The notes beneath the pieces were generated by a model. The model had not been told where the DNA came from. It made no database searches and saw only the letters and a program-made list of their open reading frames with translations. The translations under genes and the position numbers were made by a program. Below are positions 1-7,016 of a stretch of DNA of 46,710 nucleotides, in pieces (within the stretch, counting starts at the first letter, position 1; each line of letters starts with the position of its first letter). Source of the DNA: Bacteroidaceae bacterium (GTDB taxonomy: Bacteria; Bacteroidota; Bacteroidia; Bacteroidales; Bacteroidaceae). The stretch lies in the NCBI GenBank assembly GCA_024398495.1, contig JAKSJA010000014.1:1-46710 (forward strand), in the 5' to 3' direction.

Positions 1-53
1 GCCGACCCTCTGCTTGTAAGGCAGATGCTCTAAACCAGCTGAGCTAAACGCCC
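1..53 (-). tRNA. tRNA-Val (TAC), 3' part cut off by window edge
   Basis: Read on the minus strand, the sequence starts with GGGCGTTTAGCTC at position 53 and runs through a D-arm to an anticodon stem-loop with loop CTTACAA, giving anticodon TAC (valine). The variable region is reached at position 1, so the T-arm and the 3' acceptor strand lie outside the window. A Bacteroidetes-type promoter sits just upstream at 73-103. Confidence 0.9.
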
Positions 54-72
54 TAACGCTCAATTGCGGATG

Positions 73-103
73 CAAAGGTAATCAAAATTTATTATCCAAC
101 AAC
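73..103 (-). promoter_or_regulatory. Predicted promoter of tRNA-Val
   Basis: On the minus strand the -7 element TACCTTTG (73-80) matches TAnnTTTG. A weak -33 element GTTG lies at 100-103, 19 bases away. The site is about 20 bases upstream of the tRNA 5' end. Confidence 0.5.
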
Positions 104-156
104 TGATAATTGATTTTTATTTCAAAAATTAATATTTTTTAACTTTCCGCTTTTGT

Positions 157-687
157 TTACCAGTTGGCAACAGTAGCATTGAAAATCTGATCACATAGGT
201 TTTTCACCATCTCCGTCACCAGCTCTTCCTGTACGGAGTTCAATGACTGTGTGGTATCGTACGTTGCTGTTGCAGTAAACTGTTTTTCAAAGTCTTCTGT
301 ATGATTCTTGGTGTTGGAGAAACGTACATTTACCGTCATCTGCAACTCTGTCTGAGCAGAATATCCGTCAGAACTTACACTCTTGTTGTGTTGTTCATAC
401 CGCGTTATCTCACCCTCTACTTTCAAGTCGCCGTTTCTGCGTACGAGGTTTAGTTTTGTGTTCTTGGCATAATAGTCTTTCAAGGCATCGTTGAACATGT
501 TTGCCATTGGTCCCCATATATAACTTGACCTATTAGGGAAATCTTTTATTTCTATAGTCTTCGTCTTGCTATAGTCAATGGATGCACCATTGAACTTGTA
601 ACTAACAGAGCACGACTGTACCCCACAGCCGAGGATGAGTATATATATATATAAGGTGTAGATGCCGTATTTTTTATTCCAAATCAT
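157..687 (-). CDS. lptE: LptE family outer-membrane lipoprotein
   Basis: A 176-residue lipoprotein that resembles the Bacteroidetes LptE family, the partner of LptD in placing lipopolysaccharide in the outer membrane. A hydrophobic N-terminus leads to a lipobox VQSC with the lipidated Cys at residue 26. It is followed by the family-typical start SVSYKFNGASIDY and a mixed alpha/beta domain, with a final helix that includes LVTEMVKNLCDQIFN. The start codon overlaps the end of the sigma-54 activator gene by 14 bases, so the two are almost certainly translated from one message. This activator-lptE order is, as I recall, common in Bacteroidales. The family call rests on overall resemblance and context; detailed function is inferred. 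Confidence 0.82.
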   Translation of the reverse strand: MIWNKKYGIYTLYIYILILGCGVQSCSVSYKFNGASIDYSKTKTIEIKDFPNRSSYIWGPMANMFNDALKDYYAKNTKLNLVRRNGDLKVEGEITRYEQHNKSVSSDGYSAQTELQMTVNVRFSNTKNHTEDFEKQFTATATYDTTQSLNSVQEELVTEMVKNLCDQIFNATVANW

Positions 688-1840
688 ATTCTTTCAGTTT
701 TCGGTATAGTGTACGGTCGGAGATACCCAATTCCTGTGCTGCTTTCTTCCTGTTTCCGTCGTTACGCAACAATGCTTTGCGCAGCATCTCCTCCTCTTTA
801 TTGTCCAGATTAAGGTTTTCGTCATCCTCTATTTCCTCAGCATAGGCAACGGCTTTTATCTGTGAGTTGCTGATCGTCTGAGACGTTGTCTGGATGTTAT
901 CCAGTCGTTCCTTCATTCCATTCATTTGCCTGTGCATGTCGGAGAGAGATTTCTTCATCTCAAAGAGCATGGTATAGAGCATTTCGCGTTCATTTTCATA
1001 AGTATGCTCTCCGTGAGGAATTGTGGTAAGAGAGTAACTTTCTGTATCTTCTGGTATGAACTGACGCAGTATTTCCGGTGTTATGATGCGTTGCTGTGAT
1101 ATTACGGACATCTGCTCCGTAATGTTTTTCAGTTGGCGCACATTCCCCGGCCATTTGTATTTCAGCATTATCTCTTTTGCGTTCTCAGATAACTGTATGC
1201 GTTCCATCCTCAGTTTTTCCGCTATCTGCATGGCAAAGAGACGGAACAGCAGGATTATGTCATCGCCACGTTCACGCAATGACGGCATCTTGATAGGAAT
1301 GGTGTTGAGACGGTAGTAGAGGTCTTCACGGAAACGTCCTTCCGAGATGGCTTTCGGCAGATTCATATTCGTGGCAGCTACGATGCGTACATTTGTCTTG
1401 CGCACTTGTGTAGAGCCTACGCGTATATATTCGCCTGTTTCGAGTACTCGCAACAGACGAGCTTGTGTTGCAAGAGGCAGTTCTCCCACTTCGTCGAGAA
1501 AGAGAGTCCCTTTGTTCGCAGCACCGAAATATCCTTCACTTTCTCCGATTGCACCGGTATAAGCGCCTTTCTCATGCCCGAAGAGTTCGCTGTCAATAGT
1601 GCCCTCGGGAATGCTTCCGCAGTTGATGGCAAAATACTTTTCCCTTTTGCGTATGCTGTTGTCATGGATGATGCGAGGTATTATCTCCTTTCCCACACCA
1701 CTCTCGCCTACAATGAGAACACTCAGTTCTGTCGGGGCTACCTGCAAGGCAACGTCAAGGGCTCTGTTCAGAGCATCGCAGTTGCCGATGACGGTATATC
1801 TTCTTTTTATATCCTGCAGTTTGGATTCATTCATGGTCAA
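674..1840 (-). CDS. Sigma-54-dependent activator without receiver domain (AAA+ and Fis-type HTH)
   Basis: A 388-residue bacterial enhancer-binding protein. The AAA+ domain starts almost at the N-terminus: Walker A GESGVGKE at 45-52, the sigma-54 contact loop GAYTGA at 92-97 (a Tyr variant of GAFTGA), Walker B TLFLDEVG at 112-119, and the sensor segment FREDLYYRLN near 170. A linker of about 90 residues leads to a C-terminal Fis-type helix-turn-helix (KKAAQELGISDRTLYRKL). There is no N-terminal receiver or PAS domain, so it is not a two-component regulator in the usual sense and its control must come from abundance, a partner protein or the linker. It overlaps the DUF308 gene upstream and lptE downstream by 14 bases each. 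A second ATG two codons in is an alternative start. Confidence 0.92.
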   Translation of the reverse strand: MTMNESKLQDIKRRYTVIGNCDALNRALDVALQVAPTELSVLIVGESGVGKEIIPRIIHDNSIRKREKYFAINCGSIPEGTIDSELFGHEKGAYTGAIGESEGYFGAANKGTLFLDEVGELPLATQARLLRVLETGEYIRVGSTQVRKTNVRIVAATNMNLPKAISEGRFREDLYYRLNTIPIKMPSLRERGDDIILLFRLFAMQIAEKLRMERIQLSENAKEIMLKYKWPGNVRQLKNITEQMSVISQQRIITPEILRQFIPEDTESYSLTTIPHGEHTYENEREMLYTMLFEMKKSLSDMHRQMNGMKERLDNIQTTSQTISNSQIKAVAYAEEIEDDENLNLDNKEEEMLRKALLRNDGNRKKAAQELGISDRTLYRKLKEYDLE

Positions 1841-2486
1841 TGCTGTTTACAGATGAATCGTTTTCTTCTTCCACTACTACGTTGTCGGCAACATCGTTGA
1901 CGGCTTGTGTCGCAATGCTTTCTTCCGTAGCGGTTGACAACTTGTCTGCCTTTGCCTTGCCAGAGTGTACTCGTATGGAGTAGTATAATTCCGCTAAGCT
2001 GTATATCATAAAAGACAGTCCTAATATGATGTATATGGCACTATTGTCGTTGATGAACTCAACACGGTAGTTGACGATGACCAACACTCCGATTATGAAG
2101 AGTATGACTGGTATGACGAAATTGCCCACTCCAATGTGCCAGTATTTGCTGTTCATAAGTAAGTTTACTACCGTTGAAATGGATAGAATTATGAGAATAG
2201 CACCAAGGATTATGATGATTATCTGCGGTTCGTATGCCTGTATCAACAAGATGCCGATACCCAGCAATATGCTGCCCCATCCAGCCAACGGAAATTCTAT
2301 GTGTTCTGTGTTCCCGTGTGTCTTGTTCCAATAATACATTATCACAGAGGCGATACCCGGTATGATGAACAATATCCCCAAGAGTACTGCAAGCCATTTT
2401 CCCGTCTCTGTGGGATATGCAAGCAGCAGTATTCCTACAATGAGGGTACAGATGGCACAGAATATGGAACTATGTAGAAAACGCAT
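1827..2486 (-). CDS. DUF308 (HdeD-like) six-helix membrane protein
   Basis: A 219-residue inner-membrane protein with six hydrophobic segments, roughly at residues 7-25, 30-50, 68-84, 88-111, 119-138 and 148-168. They are arranged as short hairpins with Gly-rich helices (GILLLAYPTETG, LAVLLGILFIIPGIASV), which is the look of the DUF308/HdeD family. A polar, acidic C-terminal tail of about 45 residues is probably cytoplasmic. Members are linked to acid stress in enterobacteria, but no function is established in Bacteroidetes. It lies 23 bases after udk and overlaps the sigma-54 activator gene, so it belongs to the same operon. Confidence 0.8.
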   Translation of the reverse strand: MRFLHSSIFCAICTLIVGILLLAYPTETGKWLAVLLGILFIIPGIASVIMYYWNKTHGNTEHIEFPLAGWGSILLGIGILLIQAYEPQIIIIILGAILIILSISTVVNLLMNSKYWHIGVGNFVIPVILFIIGVLVIVNYRVEFINDNSAIYIILGLSFMIYSLAELYYSIRVHSGKAKADKLSTATEESIATQAVNDVADNVVVEEENDSSVNSIDHE

Positions 2487-2509
2487 AATGAGATATTTTT
2501 ATTCGTTAT

Positions 2510-3136
2510 TTATTTCTTTTTTTTATTATCCACGATGATGTGTTCAATAAATTGTCGTAGTATAGAGATACCTACGGTGTTGGTTTTTCCCTGAGGTATT
2601 ATGATGTCAGCGAAACGCTTTGTAGGCTCTATGAATTGTTCATGCATAGGTTTCAGCACATCAAGATAACGCTGCATCACTATCTCTGCAGTACGTCCGC
2701 GTTCCACGATGTCGCGGCGGATATTGCGAATAAGTCGTTCATCCCCGTCAGTATCGACAAATACTTTCAAATCCATCATCTTCCTCAACTCTGGGTTGAT
2801 GAGAGCCATAATACCTTCAATGATGATTACGGGCTTCGGCTCTACGTGTACCGTGCGTTGCAGACGGTTGCTTTGTATGTAGGAGTAGATAGGTTGCTCG
2901 ATGGCATTACCATGTTTCAGTTGTTTCACTTGTTGCAGCAACAGTTTCCAGTCGAAGGCGTCAGGGTGGTCGAAGTTTATCGCCCTGCGCTCCTCGTCAG
3001 TAAGGTTTGTGGTGTCGTTGTAGTATGAGTCAACAGGCACTACAGCCACATAGTTTGGCGGCAGAGCATTTACAATCTCATCCACTACACTTGTCTTGCC
3101 ACTCCCTGTGCCACCGGCTATTCCTATTATTGTCAT
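2510..3136 (-). CDS. udk: Uridine kinase
   Basis: A 208-residue cytosolic kinase that phosphorylates uridine and cytidine in pyrimidine salvage. The P-loop GGTGSGKT is at residues 8-15. It is followed by the nucleoside-binding DSYYND segment, FDHPDAFDW, and IIIEGIMAL, the standard order of the uridine kinase/PRK family. Length is normal for the family. The start codon lies only 10 bases from four perfect 7-base tandem repeats (3147-3174) that occupy its leader. It is the first gene of the apparent udk-DUF308-activator-lptE run. Confidence 0.95.
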   Translation of the reverse strand: MTIIGIAGGTGSGKTSVVDEIVNALPPNYVAVVPVDSYYNDTTNLTDEERRAINFDHPDAFDWKLLLQQVKQLKHGNAIEQPIYSYIQSNRLQRTVHVEPKPVIIIEGIMALINPELRKMMDLKVFVDTDGDERLIRNIRRDIVERGRTAEIVMQRYLDVLKPMHEQFIEPTKRFADIIIPQGKTNTVGISILRQFIEHIIVDNKKKK

Positions 3137-3146
3137 GATTGTAATA

Positions 3147-3174
3147 GTTTAGAGTTTAGAGTTTAGAGTTTAGA
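3147..3174. repeat. Heptanucleotide tandem repeat, four GTTTAGA units
   Basis: Four perfect copies of GTTTAGA (TCTAAAC on the minus strand) run from 3147 to 3174, followed by one more G. The array ends 10 bases upstream of the udk start codon, where a ribosome or leader element would be expected. Short arrays of this kind can change copy number by slippage. Confidence 0.9.
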
Positions 3175-3191
3175 GCTTGAATCTTTTTTCT

Positions 3192-3211
3192 CCCCTCCTT
3201 TCAGGGAGGGG
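3192..3211. repeat. C/G-rich hairpin element between EEP gene and udk
   Basis: CCCCTCC (3192-3198) pairs with GGAGGGG (3205-3211) around a short loop, and the G-rich strand continues as TTGGGGTAGG. The element stands out in AT-rich intergenic DNA. It resembles short dispersed G-rich intergenic repeats that I recall from Bacteroidetes genomes. No T-run follows it on the minus strand, so it is not an obvious terminator for the minus-strand gene upstream. Confidence 0.5.
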
Positions 3212-3234
3212 TTGGGGTAGGCTTTTTCCCTCCA

Positions 3235-4287
3235 TCATTTTACTTCTTTCAGCAAGTAGATGACTACCGGCAGGTGGTCGGAGTATCCGTTGAGCCACAC
3301 GCCAGCTGCCTTGGTGCGCAATGGATTGCCCTTGTATTTTCCTTCTTTCTGCAACAGATAGTCGCGCGAGAAGATGTTGTGTTTATAGTATTTCAACGTA
3401 CTGAAATCTTTCTTTTCCCCTTTGTTCAACAGGTTGTCGTTGATGACAATCTGGTCGAAGAGATTCCACGCACCACCGTACGCCAGTGTGCCTCGTCCCT
3501 CTTTTGCAAGGATATTCCACCAAGGGTTCCACAGACCATTCTTCTCTACATCTTCCTGTTCCTGACGTGCTCCGAGATATTTTGCCATAGAATCATTGTT
3601 AGGGTCATCATTCATGTCGCCCATGATGAAAATCTTTATTTTCGGGTCAGCCTTCAGCAGCGAGTCTTTGACAACCCTTACCTGTCGTCCTGCACTCTCC
3701 CTGTAGAAACCAGTTGCAAACCGTGACGGCCAGTGGTTGACGATGACAGCGATATGCTCGCCGGCAAGTGTTCCGCTTACAGTGAGGAAGCCGCGCGTCT
3801 TGTAAAGACTGTCTTTTACCAGTTCTGGCACATAACGATGCAGAATCACGTTATCTGGTTTGAAGAACTTTGGATTGTACAACAATCCGCAGTCAACACC
3901 GCGGCGGTCAGGACCTTCTATGTGTATGAACTGTATGTTGCGTGCCTTCAGTGGTGGTTGATTGCAAAGGTCGGTGAGGGCAATGGCATTCTCCACCTCG
4001 CTGACACCGATGATGGCACAGCCATCTTGTTTCAACAGGTCAGTACCCATATCTGCCAGCGCACGCGACATGTTGTTCAGTTTTGCCGTGTATTTCATTC
4101 CATTCCATTTGCCGGAAGAGAAAGGCAAGTATTCATAATCGTTTTTCCCCACATCGTGAGCCGTGTCAAAAAGATTTTCCAGATTATAAAAACCAATTGC
4201 ATAGGCATTGAACTTTCTTTCCGCATGCACGCTCAAAGACGTACAGCAAAGCAGAGTAATGAACAGCAACTTGACTGATATTTTCAT
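3235..4287 (-). CDS. Secreted endonuclease/exonuclease/phosphatase (EEP) family protein
   Basis: A 350-residue exported protein. I chose the ATG at 4285-4287 because it begins a clean signal peptide (MKISVKLLFITLLCC, cleavage near VHA-E) and sits below a good promoter; the frame extends 19 codons further upstream without signal features. The mature part has EEP-fold motifs: GFYNLENLFDT near the start, IGVSEVEN, GLLYNPKFF, VNHWPSR, MGDMNDDPNND and a terminal GYSDHLPVV. These are the Asn, Glu, His, Asp-Asn and Asp-His sites that bind the metal and phosphate in this superfamily. The substrate (nucleic acid, lipid phosphate or inositol phosphate) cannot be read from the sequence. Confidence 0.88.
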   Translation of the reverse strand: MKISVKLLFITLLCCTSLSVHAERKFNAYAIGFYNLENLFDTAHDVGKNDYEYLPFSSGKWNGMKYTAKLNNMSRALADMGTDLLKQDGCAIIGVSEVENAIALTDLCNQPPLKARNIQFIHIEGPDRRGVDCGLLYNPKFFKPDNVILHRYVPELVKDSLYKTRGFLTVSGTLAGEHIAVIVNHWPSRFATGFYRESAGRQVRVVKDSLLKADPKIKIFIMGDMNDDPNNDSMAKYLGARQEQEDVEKNGLWNPWWNILAKEGRGTLAYGGAWNLFDQIVINDNLLNKGEKKDFSTLKYYKHNIFSRDYLLQKEGKYKGNPLRTKAAGVWLNGYSDHLPVVIYLLKEVK

Positions 4288-4314
4288 GATTTTTAGGTTT
4301 TGATTATTACGATG

Positions 4315-4345
4315 CAAATTTATGAAATAAAATTGAAATGCCAAT
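4315..4345 (-). promoter_or_regulatory. Predicted promoter of the EEP gene
   Basis: On the minus strand TAAATTTG (4315-4322) fits the -7 consensus TAnnTTTG. ATTG (4342-4345) is a near-match to the -33 TTTG, with a 19-base spacer. It lies 28 bases upstream of the chosen start. Confidence 0.5.
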
Positions 4346-4453
4346 AAAAAATAAAAATTTACCTCTTTTGTTCATTTTTCCTATGTGTTTCACGAATTAC
4401 TGTCGCAAGCTGTTTGCTCATTTTTCAATAGAATCATTATGGAAAAGTCAAAT

Positions 4454-5467
4454 TTATTCTATAATTACACTCCTGAACTGTTCTTGAAGTTCAGACATAC
4501 CAGCAACTAACTCCTCGAACGTTGGTCTCTTGCCATATATCATTGATTCTTTCATGGCTTCATAGTCATTTCTCCATATATCAATGATGTCTTCACGAGG
4601 AACCAACTGCATACGGTGGCGTACTTCTGGTGTGTAGTCCATGTCACACACAGATGTGTAGATTTCTCGATGATGACGGATGGATTCCCACAATTGATGG
4701 TCGTTGATGGCAGACTTGACAAAGTCTTTGTTCATCATTACATACAAATCATAAAGATGGCGGCTCTTGCGTTCTGCTTTCATTCCATGCCCTGGCACAG
4801 AGAAAATTTCGTGCAGCAAGAATGCTTTTTCGAGGAATGTCTTTGCTGGGACTGCCGTATGAACTGCTGCTTTAGCAAGTGGTTCAAATGGAAGATGCTC
4901 TGCAAGAATACTCTTCACTTCAATTGACTCTGTGGGTTCAAGCAATGAACGGGCGCTTACCTCCAGCACAATGTCAGGTCTTAGATAACTGAGAGTCTCG
5001 GCAAAAACTGATTTGTAATGGAAATACACTTGTCGTAGTTCTGGATAGGTATCGTCTCCCTCTCCATTAGGTTGTGCTTCCAAAGTGATGAACGATTGAA
5101 GTCCTACCTCAACAATACGCTCACTTATCATTGGTGTCAAATGTTCAAGTACGAACAAGGAGGAAGACTTTCTCAACTTCTTAATTTGCCTCTTTGTTGG
5201 ATCTCCTTCGTTGGCTCCCAGAAAGACAGGATCAACAGCAAGGTCAATATCCTCAGAGAAGCGTTCGATAAGTTTCCAACCCTTGCTCAGGCTTGTTCCA
5301 CCTTTGAATACAAGATGCTCTGCAATCGGAAGCGAAAACACCGTCTGCAAGACAGCTGTTACCCAGAAATCTTTCTCGATAACCTGGGCAGGGAGGTTCA
5401 CTTTGTGTGATATTGATTCGTAAACATTCTTTCGTTGAGAGTCAGTAAGTGTTAGGAATTTATGCAT
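4454..5467 (-). CDS. AbiEii/AbiGii-type nucleotidyltransferase toxin
   Basis: A 337-residue protein of the nucleotidyltransferase AbiEii family, the toxin half of type IV abortive-infection/toxin-antitoxin systems. The polymerase-beta-like active site is clear: GGTSL at 56-60 and the paired acidic motif in SEDIDLAVDP at 71-80. The N-terminal segment VIEKDFWVTAVL is also typical. Its start overlaps the end of the upstream antitoxin-like gene by 8 bases, which implies coupled translation. In characterised AbiE systems the enzyme adds nucleotides to tRNA or other targets and blocks growth; for this copy that is inference. The final 130 residues are less conserved in appearance. Confidence 0.88.
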   Translation of the reverse strand: MHKFLTLTDSQRKNVYESISHKVNLPAQVIEKDFWVTAVLQTVFSLPIAEHLVFKGGTSLSKGWKLIERFSEDIDLAVDPVFLGANEGDPTKRQIKKLRKSSSLFVLEHLTPMISERIVEVGLQSFITLEAQPNGEGDDTYPELRQVYFHYKSVFAETLSYLRPDIVLEVSARSLLEPTESIEVKSILAEHLPFEPLAKAAVHTAVPAKTFLEKAFLLHEIFSVPGHGMKAERKSRHLYDLYVMMNKDFVKSAINDHQLWESIRHHREIYTSVCDMDYTPEVRHRMQLVPREDIIDIWRNDYEAMKESMIYGKRPTFEELVAGMSELQEQFRSVIIE

Positions 5468-6068
5468 CGTATAAACTTATTATCAATTCTCTGACTTTTG
5501 AAGTCATCAATTTCAGGTCTGCAACTTGAAGACGTGGATTCGCATTCAGTTTGCTTTTGATTATATCTATCTGTTCGTCACTAAGATTTTCAACTTTCCA
5601 ATCCTTCAACGCTGTTGTAAGAAGCAGTGCAAGTTGGTTGCGCATTGCAAAGTACCTTGGTGAAGAATGTTTGAATTTGATAGCTTTGCCTTCGCTTAGG
5701 TTTATAGTACGAGAAATGCCATTTGTGAGATATACGACATTCATAGGCACTTGCTGCGTCAATCCCAACTGATATTGAGCATAAAGCCCTGATGGAACAA
5801 TCTTTGCTCCATCTCGCTTGGCCATTGCTTCTGCTATGTCTTCCATAGACGGAGGAACAGAACCAAGTCCATATACCTTTTCTATTTTAGGGTAGCAGTA
5901 GATGCCGCGTGCAGCCCTCAATACCAATCCTTTGTCCGTAAGGCGTTCTAATGCTTTATTGACTGCATTACGATTGCCATACGACACAAAGTCAGGGACA
6001 AAGAATACCGAACCTCTTCCGCATTTCTTCATCTTGTTAAGTATCTTATCTTCAATGGTATCAATCAT
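5460..6068 (-). CDS. AbiEi-like antitoxin/transcriptional regulator (DUF6088-like)
   Basis: A 202-residue protein with an N-terminal winged-helix segment (VSYGNRNAVNKALERLTDKGLVLRAARGIY at about 28-57). It is followed by the AbiEi-type antitoxin region with VYLTNGISRTINL and IKFKHSSPRYFAM. This is the usual layout of AbiEi/DUF6088 proteins, which bind their own promoter and neutralise the AbiEii partner. It is the first gene of the pair and overlaps the toxin gene by 8 bases. A promoter lies 46 bases upstream. Assignment to the DUF6088 branch rather than classical AbiEi is from memory of sequence style. Confidence 0.8.
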   Translation of the reverse strand: MIDTIEDKILNKMKKCGRGSVFFVPDFVSYGNRNAVNKALERLTDKGLVLRAARGIYCYPKIEKVYGLGSVPPSMEDIAEAMAKRDGAKIVPSGLYAQYQLGLTQQVPMNVVYLTNGISRTINLSEGKAIKFKHSSPRYFAMRNQLALLLTTALKDWKVENLSDEQIDIIKSKLNANPRLQVADLKLMTSKVRELIISLYDA

Positions 6069-6114
6069 GTATATTTTTGTATTCTGTCGCGAATTAGTAT
6101 ATTATTTACGACTG

Positions 6115-6145
6115 CAAAGCTAATAATAATATTTCGAAAAACAAT
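6115..6145 (-). promoter_or_regulatory. Predicted promoter of the AbiE-like pair
   Basis: On the minus strand TAGCTTTG (6115-6122) matches TAnnTTTG, with ATTG at 6142-6145 as a weaker -33 box after 19 bases. It is about 47 bases upstream of the antitoxin start codon. Confidence 0.5.
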
Positions 6146-6240
6146 CATTTGAGGAAAACAAAATATGATTTACATACAAATTTGTACATCAAAGATGTGT
6201 CTTCTGAAAGACGCAACTCAATATTTGCTAATGTTATGGT

Positions 6241-6284
6241 AATAAAAGAAAATAAATTGAATTTATTGATTTTTACTAACTTTG
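6241..6284 (+). repeat. Upstream copy of a duplicated promoter block
   Basis: An A-rich block (6241-6268) followed by TAACTTTG (6277-6284) is repeated in altered form at 6391-6448 in front of rimP. The first copy lacks about 14 bases between the A-rich block and the -7 element and so has lost the spaced -33 box. It may be a decayed promoter or a weak second start. The 448 bases between the AbiE pair and rimP hold no convincing gene; a 73-codon frame at 6149-6370 has no recognisable features. Confidence 0.5.
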
Positions 6285-6358
6285 ACCTTCGGTCGAACTT
6301 AGGATGCATCTCAGTACTACCTACAAAACTGCGTTTTTACTTTTATTGGCACAATAAC

Positions 6359-6385
6359 TCACAGAAATGAATTTCGTGACTTTTT
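6359..6385 (+). terminator. Terminator-like hairpin upstream of the rimP promoter
   Basis: TCAC, a one-base bulge and GAAAT (6359-6368) pair with ATTTC and GTGA (6371-6379), and CTTTTTG follows directly. On the plus strand this is the shape of an intrinsic terminator. It lies about 75 bases after the decayed promoter copy at 6277-6284 and just before the main rimP promoter. It could equally be an operator palindrome. Confidence 0.35.
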
Positions 6386-6390
6386 GTTTC

Positions 6391-6448
6391 AATAAAAGAA
6401 AATAAATCAAATTTATTTTGGTAGTACATTCGATTTTCACTAATTTTG
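6391..6448 (+). promoter_or_regulatory. Main predicted promoter of the rimP-nusA-infB-suf operon
   Basis: The -33 box TTTG is at 6417-6420 and the -7 box TAATTTTG at 6441-6448, with a 20-base spacer: a full match to the Bacteroidetes consensus. The A-rich stretch 6391-6416 immediately upstream may act as an UP-like element. The leader to the rimP ATG would be about 63 bases. It contains a hairpin at 6473-6492 (GAGACTC against GAG and TCTC) followed by a T-rich stretch, so attenuation is possible. Confidence 0.65.
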
Positions 6449-6517
6449 TCCCCGAAATTCAGCGGAAGTTGGGAGACTCAAACGAGTTTCTCAATTTTCT
6501 TTTTATATTAGGACAAT

Positions 6518-6982
6518 ATGATTGATAAGAAAAAAGTTACTGAATTAGTCAACAAATGGCTTGAGGGAAATGATTATTTCCTTGTTGACGTGAGCGTGGA
6601 TGTCAATGACAAGGTGGTGGTGGAAATAGACCATAGTGATGGTGTGTGGATAGAAGACTGCGTGTCGTTGAGCAAGTTCATCGAAGCCAACATGAACCGT
6701 GATGACGAAGATTATGAACTCGAGGTGGGCAGTGCCGGCATAGGACAGCCTTTCAAGGTGGTACGCCAGTATGAAAACCATATCGGCAAGGAGGTGGAAG
6801 TGCTGACGGCTGATGGAAAGAAGTTCCGCGGAGTTCTGAAATCTGTAAACGCTCCGGAGTTTGTTGTCACTGTCATGGAGAAAAGGAAAGAGGAAGGAAA
6901 GAAAAAGGCTTCTATGGTGGAAGTTGATATGACGTTTGACATGGACGGTGTGAAATACACCAAATATATGTTCAACGTATAA
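6518..6982 (+). CDS. rimP: Ribosome maturation factor RimP
   Basis: A 154-residue cytoplasmic protein needed for maturation of the 30S subunit. The N-terminal alpha/beta domain shows the family pattern VDVSVDVNDKVVVEIDHSDGV, then CVSLSKFIEANM and YELEVGSAGIGQPFK. The last is the RimP counterpart of the usual EVSSPGLDRPL motif. The C-terminal SH3-like domain follows from about residue 95. It is the first gene of the long operon and has its own strong promoter. nusA begins 34 bases later, the standard gene order. Confidence 0.94.
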   Translation: MIDKKKVTELVNKWLEGNDYFLVDVSVDVNDKVVVEIDHSDGVWIEDCVSLSKFIEANMNRDDEDYELEVGSAGIGQPFKVVRQYENHIGKEVEVLTADGKKFRGVLKSVNAPEFVVTVMEKRKEEGKKKASMVEVDMTFDMDGVKYTKYMFNV

Positions 6983-7016
6983 GTACGAATAACAAAAATA
7001 AAAATAATATAAAACT

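Noticed and set aside
1406-1900. A 164-codon plus-strand frame opposite the sigma-54 activator
   Set aside because: It covers the Walker A and GAYTGA region of a clear AAA+ gene and has no protein-like features of its own.
3147-3174. The heptamer array as a CRISPR
   Set aside because: Units are 7 bases with no spacers and no cas genes in the window.
6149-6370. A 73-codon plus-strand frame between the AbiE pair and rimP
   Set aside because: It crosses the duplicated promoter block and a hairpin, its composition is that of intergenic DNA, and there is no signal peptide or domain.
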